A stretch of DNA of 21,528 nt from an uncultured Prevotella sp. (GTDB lineage: Bacteria > Bacteroidota > Bacteroidia > Bacteroidales > Bacteroidaceae), in the NCBI GenBank assembly GCA_900552675.1, contig USAI01000035.1:1-21528 (forward strand). The letters are read 5' to 3'. Shown here piece by piece: positions 16,458-21,528 of this stretch. The first letter of the stretch is position 1; the number at the start of each line of letters is the position of its first letter. The notes beneath the pieces are model-generated. The model had not been told where the DNA came from. It saw only the letters and a program-made list of their open reading frames with translations, and searched no databases. The position numbers and the translations under genes were made by a program.

Positions 16458-17912
16458 TTATTTCTCTACATTTTTCAAGATATCGAGAATATGATCCCAT
16501 ACCATCTGTACGGTGGGAATGTGCAAGCTCTCGTCGGGGGTGTGTACGCCACGCAGGGTGGGACCAAACGATACCATGTCGAGGTTGGGGTAGCGTTCGG
16601 CAAACAATCCACACTCAAGACCAGCGTGAATGCCACGCACGATGGGCTCTTTACCAAACAGTTTCTTGTATGATGCTACAGCCGCCTCGGTAAGCTTGCT
16701 GTTGGGGTTCATCTTCCATGCGGGATAGCCATCGGTGCTCTCAACGTCGGCGCCAGCCAGTTCAAAGAGGGCTGCCACGGTGTTTACCTGGTTGTCGAGG
16801 TTGCTCATAACGTTTGAACGCTGTGAGGCAACAATGTTGATGGCATTATCAGTGGTCTCAACAACAGCAATGTTGCTTGAGGTTTCTACCATCTTCTCCA
16901 GTTCCTTCTCTTGGCACATAGCAAACACACCATTGTCAACAGCCTGTACGGCAAGGATGAAGTTGCGGCTAACGGCCTTAGGCAGCACGGGGACAGCGTC
17001 GGTGCTCTGGAGGGCAAACTCCATATCGGGGTCGGTTACATAAAACTCTTCTTGTACATGAGCGGCAAACACATTCCAGTCGGCACGTACGGTTTCTTTC
17101 TCGGCAGCGGGAACAGCAAATACCACCTTGCCATCGCGAGGAATGGCGTTGTGCTTCTTGCCCGAATTGAATGAGGCCAAAACAAGGGGCATCTTCTTCT
17201 GCTCAAGATACAAGAAACGGGTGAGCACCTTGATAGCGTTAGCGCGCTTCTTGTCGATGTCGTCGCCCGAGTGTCCGCCCTTCAATCCCTTCAGCGAGAT
17301 TTCCATAAAGAAATAGCCCTCGGGAGCAGCTTCTTTAGTGAAATGGAAGGTGGCCATTGATGTCTTTCCGCCAGCGCATGAAACGAAGATCTGGCCTTCG
17401 TCTTCTGAGTCGAGGTTAATCAGCATATCGCCCTTCATGAAGCCAGCCTTCATGCCTATAGCACCCGTAAGCTGTGTTTCTTCGTCGCGGGTGAACACAC
17501 ACTCGATGGGGCCATGCTCAATGTCGTTGCTGTCAAGCAAAGCCAGCTCAATAGCGCAACCAATGCCATCGTCGGCGCCCAGTGTGGTACCTTTTGCTTT
17601 CAGCCATTCGCCGTCAACATAGGTTTGAATGGGGTCGTTGAAGAAGTCGATGTCAACGTCTACCAAATTGTCGCATACCATGTCCATGTGGCTCTGAAGG
17701 ATAACGATGGGCTTGTTTTCATAACCCGGTGTGGCGGGTTTGCGAATAACAACGTTGCCTGTTTCGTCAACCTCAGTTTCCAGGTTGTGGCTCTTGCCAA
17801 ACTCTTTCAGGTATTCAATCATTTTCTCCTCATGCTTTGAGGGACGAGGAATGGTGTTGATTTTAGCAAACTGCTCAAACACGCGAGCAGGCTTCAGTTC
17901 TGTTGTGTTCAT
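16458..17912 (-). CDS. pepD: Aminoacyl-histidine dipeptidase, M20 family (PepD type)
   Basis: This 484-residue cytoplasmic metallopeptidase matches E. coli PepD (about 485 residues) over its length. Family motifs are seen in order: LQSHMDMV with metal ligand H75 and D77; TTLGADDGIG with bridging D114; RDEETQLTGA with E144 and E145; NLDSEDEG near 165-173; and, near the C-terminus, GPTLRGVHTPDE with the last metal-binding His. An internal lid/dimerisation domain lies in the middle. The family hydrolyses Xaa-His dipeptides such as carnosine and other dipeptides, with two zinc ions. No signal peptide is present. It runs convergent to ettA and divergent from the small membrane-protein gene. No clear -7 element was seen upstream of its ATG at 17912. 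Confidence 0.93.
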   Translation of the reverse strand: MNTTELKPARVFEQFAKINTIPRPSKHEEKMIEYLKEFGKSHNLETEVDETGNVVIRKPATPGYENKPIVILQSHMDMVCDNLVDVDIDFFNDPIQTYVDGEWLKAKGTTLGADDGIGCAIELALLDSNDIEHGPIECVFTRDEETQLTGAIGMKAGFMKGDMLINLDSEDEGQIFVSCAGGKTSMATFHFTKEAAPEGYFFMEISLKGLKGGHSGDDIDKKRANAIKVLTRFLYLEQKKMPLVLASFNSGKKHNAIPRDGKVVFAVPAAEKETVRADWNVFAAHVQEEFYVTDPDMEFALQSTDAVPVLPKAVSRNFILAVQAVDNGVFAMCQEKELEKMVETSSNIAVVETTDNAINIVASQRSNVMSNLDNQVNTVAALFELAGADVESTDGYPAWKMNPNSKLTEAAVASYKKLFGKEPIVRGIHAGLECGLFAERYPNLDMVSFGPTLRGVHTPDESLHIPTVQMVWDHILDILKNVEK

Positions 17913-18086
17913 TTGTTATATATTGTTTATGTTCTTATATGTCGTATCAGCTTGATGTGTTGTGCCAATGTGTAGGGGGTGTGCCACATTCGGTTCTGTT
18001 TGCGGCAGCGGCTTCACAACAAGCGTTAAGAGAGCCAAAGAAAAGCCAATAAGGCCGTGTGAGGGCGATAAAATATGACAAATTAT

Positions 18087-18117
18087 TTTGTGCTCTGCTT
18101 GTTTTATCTTACCTTTG
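18087..18117 (+). promoter_or_regulatory. Promoter for the small membrane protein and OmpH-like genes
   Basis: TTTG (18087-18090), 19 bp, then TACCTTTG (18110-18117) is a near-ideal Bacteroidetes promoter. Transcription should begin around 18123-18125, which rules out upstream ATGs at 18059 and 18075 and supports the ATG at 18138. The rest of the 17913-18137 gap shows only a weak AATGTG/CACATT inverted repeat near 17966-17989. Confidence 0.75.
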
Positions 18118-18137
18118 CAAACACAAAGTTAATAAAA

Positions 18138-18332
18138 ATGATAGAAACTTTACTTCTTACCGTGTTAATTATTGCTATTGCTATGGCATTATTGTGTGTG
18201 AAGGTGCTTTTGAAGAAGAACGGACGCTTCTCGTCGCAGCATGTGCACGACAATCCAGGGCTACGCAAACAGGGCATACATTGTGTGATGGACCAAGACC
18301 GCGAGGCACGTCAGCGTAACGGTGCCTATTAA
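18138..18332 (+). CDS. Small single-pass membrane protein, function unknown
   Basis: The 64-residue product starts at the ATG at 18138, just downstream of a strong promoter; earlier in-frame starts lie upstream of the probable transcription start. Residues 4-25 form one hydrophobic segment (LLLTVLIIAIAMALLCVKVL), followed by a basic stretch KKNGR that suggests the C-terminus is in the cytoplasm. The soluble tail contains GRFSSQHV, a segment around GLRKQGIHCV and MDQDREARQ. I recall similar small proteins in other Bacteroidales, without a known role. Cysteines are at 20 and 49. It lies 38 bp before the OmpH-like gene and probably shares its mRNA. Confidence 0.75.
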   Translation: MIETLLLTVLIIAIAMALLCVKVLLKKNGRFSSQHVHDNPGLRKQGIHCVMDQDREARQRNGAY

Positions 18333-18370
18333 TACTACGACAGGAAAATAATTAAAAACAGAATAAAACA

Positions 18371-18991
18371 ATGAACAAGAAAAACTTTTTCGGAGCTATG
18401 GCTCTGGCTGTTGCTACATTGATGGCAACCACAGCATGCGACAAGTCGAAAACGCAGGCTGATGATCAGACTGCCAATCAGGTGGCATCCACTGAGACAA
18501 AGATTGCCTATGTTGAGGTAGACAGCATTATGACACAGTATCAGTTCTGCAAAGAATATTCGCTCATCATGCAGAAGAAGGGTCAGAATATTCAGAACAC
18601 GCTGGCACAGAAGCAGCAGCAGTTAGAGGCCGCTGCCGCCAATTTCCAGCAAAAAATTCAGCAGAACGCATATACTCGTGAGCAGGCTCAGGCTATTCAG
18701 GCTCAGTTGCAGCGTCAGAACGCCGATCTGCAGGCCTTGAACCAGCGTTTGAGTGGTGAGTTCCAGAACGAGACCGAAAAGTATAACAAGGCTTTGCGCG
18801 ACAGCATTCAGCACTTCCTCGCAAGCTACAACCAGAGCAAGAAGTTTACGCTTATCCTGAGCAAGGCTGGCGATAACATTCTGTATGCCGACAAGGCGCA
18901 CGACATCACAAAAGACGTAATTGCAGGTTTGAACAAAGCTTACAAGTCGTCGCCCGAGATGAAGGCTGCTGGTAAAGAAAAGAAAAAATAA
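18371..18991 (+). CDS. OmpH/Skp-family periplasmic chaperone-like lipoprotein
   Basis: This 206-residue protein has a lipoprotein signal peptide: hydrophobic stretch followed by TTAC with lipidated Cys23, then Asp24. A short low-complexity linker precedes the OmpH core: IAYVEVDSIMTQYQFCKE (about 44-62), then a long Gln/Ala-rich coiled coil (about 68-150, with QKQQQLEAAAANFQQK), and a closing beta/helix part (FTLILSKAGDNILYADKAHDITKDVIAGLN). Skp/OmpH proteins are trimeric holdases with coiled-coil arms that carry outer-membrane proteins across the periplasm. Here the protein is likely membrane-anchored by lipid rather than free, a form I believe is common among Bacteroidetes OmpH paralogues. 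The C-terminus is very basic (KEKKK). A terminator follows. Confidence 0.87.
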   Translation: MNKKNFFGAMALAVATLMATTACDKSKTQADDQTANQVASTETKIAYVEVDSIMTQYQFCKEYSLIMQKKGQNIQNTLAQKQQQLEAAAANFQQKIQQNAYTREQAQAIQAQLQRQNADLQALNQRLSGEFQNETEKYNKALRDSIQHFLASYNQSKKFTLILSKAGDNILYADKAHDITKDVIAGLNKAYKSSPEMKAAGKEKKK

Positions 18992-19024
18992 GTGGGTTCG
19001 CAACATTGCAACATCACAATAGAG

Positions 19025-19060
19025 AAAGGCAACGTGAACAGTTTCGCGTTGCCTTTTTTT
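19025..19060 (+). terminator. Rho-independent terminator after the OmpH-like gene
   Basis: AAAGGCAACG (19025-19034) pairs with CGTTGCCTTT (19047-19056) around a 12-nt loop, followed by Ts to 19060. It separates this unit from nth. Confidence 0.9.
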
Positions 19061-19119
19061 GATAGTGACGATGCAAGAGAAAGAGCCGAATGTAAACGCA
19101 AATAGGGTAGAGAAGAAAG

Positions 19120-19767
19120 ATGAGAAAGAAGGAACGTTATGCCTATGTCGTCAACTATTTCAGACAACACACGGGTAATGTGAGCACCGAACTGCAGTTT
19201 GGCAGTATCTTCCAACTGCTGGTGGCAGTGGTGTTGAGCGCACAATGCACCGACAAACGGGTAAACCAAATTACGCCCGAACTGTTCAAACGTTTTCCTG
19301 ATGCCGATACAATGGCAAAGGCTGAGGTTGATGAGGTGTATGAATATGTGAAGAGCGTGTCGTATCCTAACGCTAAGGCAGAACATCTGGTAGCGATGGC
19401 GCGCATGCTTGTAGAGCGCTATGAGGGCGAGGTGCCCGAAGGCTTTGATCAACTGCTGACGCTGCCTGGCGTGGGCCGAAAGACTGCCAACGTTATTCAG
19501 GCAGTGGCCTTTGGCAAGGCGAAGATGCCTGTCGACACGCATGTGTATAGGGTGAGCCATCGATTGGGGTTGGTGCCCAAGACGGCAAATACGCCGTTGA
19601 AGGTAGAGCAGGAGTTGGTACGACATATAGCGAAAGAAGATGTAGCGCATGCGCACCACTGGCTGTTGCTGCACGGACGTTATGTATGCACCAGTCGTGC
19701 ACCGCATTGTGCCTCTTGTGGTTTGGCCGATGTTTGTCCTAAACTGCTGGAAGGAAGTAAATTGTAA
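19120..19767 (+). CDS. nth: Endonuclease III (DNA glycosylase/AP lyase)
   Basis: This 215-residue protein removes oxidised pyrimidines from DNA and cleaves the abasic site, starting base excision repair. The helix-hairpin-helix motif LPGVGRKTANV (115-125) carries the catalytic Lys121, and Asp139 is in the following PVDTHVYRV. The 4Fe-4S ligands are complete at Cys190, 197, 200 and 206 (C-x6-C-x2-C-x5-C). The N-terminal LSAQCTD (39-45) is the usual LSAQ-TD motif. Length matches E. coli Nth (211). The ATG at 19120 is the first plausible start after the terminator; no TAnnTTTG promoter was seen. Its stop is 6 bp before the comEC ATG, suggesting joint transcription. Confidence 0.96.
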   Translation: MRKKERYAYVVNYFRQHTGNVSTELQFGSIFQLLVAVVLSAQCTDKRVNQITPELFKRFPDADTMAKAEVDEVYEYVKSVSYPNAKAEHLVAMARMLVERYEGEVPEGFDQLLTLPGVGRKTANVIQAVAFGKAKMPVDTHVYRVSHRLGLVPKTANTPLKVEQELVRHIAKEDVAHAHHWLLLHGRYVCTSRAPHCASCGLADVCPKLLEGSKL

Positions 19768-19773
19768 CGCATA

Positions 19774-21378
19774 ATGACAGTAAACGGTAGAATACAGATG
19801 GTGCCTTTCTTGCGCCTGGCCATTGTGCTTGTATTAGGTATTGTGGTGGGCGATGCGATAGCCGTAACACACTGGCTATGGGGAGGAATTGCTGCCTTAT
19901 CGTTGCTGTGCGCCTTGTTACTGCGTCATAAGCCAGTGGTGCAAGGGGCGTTCTTTATGGTTACTGTGGCAACGCTGGGCGCCTGGTGGACAGCGGTGTA
20001 TGAATTGCGCCAACAAGCATTATTGTCTTCAAAGCCTATAACTTATCAGGCGGTGGTAACGTCGACGCCTGTGAAAAAAGAAAAGGTGGTACAGTGCGAC
20101 TTATATTTGCTTAGCAAACAGTGGCATGGAGGCACAGTTAGGGCCTCGTTCTTACGCGATGCAGCTGCCGAACGTTTGGGCGTGAATGATGGCATTCAGG
20201 TTACATCAACACTCAAGGCTCCGAAACCGTTTGCTGCTGGCAACCACTTCAGCTATGTGCGCTGGATGCAGGTGCATGGCTATGTGGCACAAACCTTTGT
20301 GATGTCAGACCAATGGCAACCTGTTGTCATCGACTTGCAAGCTGAAAGCCATTTCTTGCGTTTGCGCCTATCAGCCATGTTGTTTAGGCAACGTCTGCTG
20401 CAAAAGCTTGATGCCTACCAGATAAATATTGATGCGGCGGCTGTGGCAGCAGCCATGACGCTGGGCGATAAGTCGGCATTGTCGGCACAGGTAAAGGCGC
20501 TGTATGCTGCCACGGGTGCGTCGCATGTGTTGGCATTGTCGGGCATGCACCTCAGCGTTGTTACGTTGTTGTTGATGTTGGTTTGCTTTAAAAAACGTGG
20601 TGGCCGAGCGCGTCAGGGTTTGTTAGGTAGGCGTGGAAATGTGTTGGGCTATGTGTTGTTGCTCACAACGGTGTGGGCCTATGTGTTGGTGGCAGGCATG
20701 CCTACCAGCTTGACGCGTGCTGCTGTTATGCTGAGCCTTTGCACGTGGGGTGTAGTGCTTGGGCGCGAACCTGTATCGCTCAACAGCCTTTGTCTTACCG
20801 CCATTATTATGCTATGTGCCAATCCGCTTTGTTTGTGGGATGTCAGTTTTCAGATGTCGTTTATGGCGGTAGCCGCTATCTTGGTCCTTTATCGTCCGCT
20901 ATACGAGTTTATTGTGTTTATGTTGCCCCACTCGTTGGGTCGATGGCGCCTTGTGCAAGCCTTGTATAGCTTATGGGCCGTGTCGTTAGCGGCACAGATA
21001 GGTGTAGCGCCTATCACGCTTTATTGCTTTGGGCAGTTTTCGTGCTATTTTCTTCTTACCAATATGGTTGTTGTGCCGTTGGTATCGGTTATCATTCCTG
21101 TTACCTTATTGTTTTTGTTTGTGCCAGTGCATGCCATCTCTTTCTTCGCTTGGCTTTCATCAGCATTAGCGGCACTTCTCTCGCATCTTGTTGTATGGTT
21201 AAACCAATCGTTAACCACCATTGCCCATTGGCCTGGTGCTACACTCAGTGGCATCACCTTTACTGCTTTTGATGTGGTGCTGCTTTACATTGTTTATATA
21301 TGTGTTTACATTATTGCAGCCCGTTGTTATCAAGCTTATTGCCGTGCTGCTTCCATACCGCCTAAAGATATTTTTTAA
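19774..21378 (+). CDS. comEC: ComEC/Rec2-type DNA-uptake membrane protein, short form without MBL domain
   Basis: This 534-residue integral membrane protein has N-terminal membrane helices and a DUF4131-like soluble domain (about 15-185), then the Competence domain with AMTLGDKSAL (near 229-238) and HVLALSGMHLSVV (251-263), and about eight further membrane segments to the end. ComEC forms the inner-membrane channel for single-stranded DNA in natural transformation. Many family members are 650-800 residues and end in a metallo-beta-lactamase-like nuclease domain. Here the protein stops soon after the last membrane segments, with no HxHxDH motif and only 131 bp before the next gene, so the domain is absent rather than interrupted. 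It starts 6 bp after nth. Whether this bacterium is transformable cannot be judged from this window. Confidence 0.9.
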   Translation: MTVNGRIQMVPFLRLAIVLVLGIVVGDAIAVTHWLWGGIAALSLLCALLLRHKPVVQGAFFMVTVATLGAWWTAVYELRQQALLSSKPITYQAVVTSTPVKKEKVVQCDLYLLSKQWHGGTVRASFLRDAAAERLGVNDGIQVTSTLKAPKPFAAGNHFSYVRWMQVHGYVAQTFVMSDQWQPVVIDLQAESHFLRLRLSAMLFRQRLLQKLDAYQINIDAAAVAAAMTLGDKSALSAQVKALYAATGASHVLALSGMHLSVVTLLLMLVCFKKRGGRARQGLLGRRGNVLGYVLLLTTVWAYVLVAGMPTSLTRAAVMLSLCTWGVVLGREPVSLNSLCLTAIIMLCANPLCLWDVSFQMSFMAVAAILVLYRPLYEFIVFMLPHSLGRWRLVQALYSLWAVSLAAQIGVAPITLYCFGQFSCYFLLTNMVVVPLVSVIIPVTLLFLFVPVHAISFFAWLSSALAALLSHLVVWLNQSLTTIAHWPGATLSGITFTAFDVVLLYIVYICVYIIAARCYQAYCRAASIPPKDIF

Positions 21379-21383
21379 AGGAT

Positions 21384-21419
21384 ATAGCGGTGTTGCCAAT
21401 GATAGCGGTGTTGCCAATG
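21384..21419. repeat. Two exact 18-bp tandem repeats just after comEC
   Basis: The unit ATAGCGGTGTTGCCAATG occurs at 21384-21401 and again at 21402-21419, starting 5 bp after the comEC stop. A shortened echo (GCCATTGATTG) follows near 21433. No clear terminator hairpin was seen, though eight Ts occur at 21473-21480. Confidence 0.92.
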
Positions 21420-21497
21420 ATTGATAAAGTAGCCATTGATTGAAAAAGGCTCAGTGGAAAAATACTGGGGAGTTTTTTTTAGTTTCATAGTATTTTG

Positions 21498-21505
21498 TAT
21501 CTTTG
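21498..21505 (+). promoter_or_regulatory. Candidate -7 element for the gene at the right edge
   Basis: TATCTTTG matches TAnnTTTG. The ATG at 21510 is only 4 bp after it, so transcription would begin at or within a base or two of the start codon. No TTG is present 19-21 bp upstream, only a run of Ts. Confidence 0.6.
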
Positions 21506-21509
21506 CATT

Positions 21510-21528
21510 ATGAACATGCTTGAACAAT
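21510..21528 (+). CDS. Start of an unidentified gene (6 codons visible)
   Basis: ATG at 21510 opens a frame reading MNMLEQ before the window ends. A second ATG at 21516 is in the same frame and would give a short leader instead of none. Too little is visible to assign a product. In other Bacteroidales a DHH-family phosphoesterase often lies near comEC, but nothing here tests that. Confidence 0.4.

Noticed and set aside
16355..16693. A 112-codon plus-strand frame overlapping the ettA terminator and pepD
   Set aside because: It starts inside a terminator stem and runs antisense to PepD motifs.
18059..18137. Upstream starts (18059 in another frame, 18075 in frame) for the small membrane protein
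   Set aside because: Both lie upstream of the -7 element at 18110-18117, so they would not be in the mRNA.
19071..19178. A 35-codon frame between the OmpH terminator and nth
   Set aside because: It overlaps the nth start in another frame, has a highly charged composition and no supporting signal.
1..21528. Mobile elements, tRNA genes or an attachment site
   Set aside because: No transposase, integrase, cloverleaf or tRNA-end duplication was seen on either strand by eye.

Overview
The window looks like a chromosomal segment from a Bacteroidales bacterium, most likely Prevotella or a close relative. The signs are a SusC-type TonB-dependent transporter, promoter elements of the Bacteroidetes form (TTTG, about 20 bp, then TAnnTTTG), A/T-rich leaders with little Shine-Dalgarno signal, and protein types typical of that group. 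I assign the genus by general resemblance only.

Left part (1-14353) is a starch/maltodextrin utilisation locus. A SusC-like outer-membrane transporter runs leftward and is cut by the window edge. From a shared intergenic region, six genes run rightward: a LacI-family regulator, an SLC45-like MFS sugar transporter, a DPE2-type 4-alpha-glucanotransferase (two starch-binding modules plus a split GH77 domain), a type I pullulanase, a SusA-like neopullulanase, and an alpha-amylase with starch-binding and sorting-like C-terminal modules. A 22-bp perfect palindrome of LacI-operator type lies almost exactly midway between the two divergent -7 elements. Inferred flow: the secreted amylase cuts starch outside, SusC imports oligosaccharides, the pullulanase and neopullulanase trim them in the periplasm, the MFS protein carries maltose or short maltodextrins inward, and MalQ processes them in the cytoplasm. 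The layout differs from the classical Bacteroides sus operon: the regulator is LacI-type, susC is divergent, and no GH97 susB is visible.

Intergenic DNA in the locus is structured. Between malQ and pulA there are five degenerate 24-bp self-complementary repeats followed by four 8-bp repeats. A hairpin separates pulA from susA, and an 87-nt nested hairpin terminator closes the cluster.

Right part (14354-21528) is mostly housekeeping: ettA (ABC-F translation factor) with its own promoter, two tandem hairpins and a 23-bp-period repeat, then convergent pepD (M20 dipeptidase). These are followed by a promoter with a 64-aa membrane protein and an OmpH/Skp-like lipoprotein, then nth (endonuclease III) and a short comEC lacking the metallo-beta-lactamase domain. 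The window ends on the first codons of another gene just downstream of a -7 element. I found no tRNA, rRNA, CRISPR array, insertion sequence or prophage gene. No gene set here looks like a wholly new system; the most interesting material is the regulatory and repeat DNA and the modular architecture of the starch enzymes.
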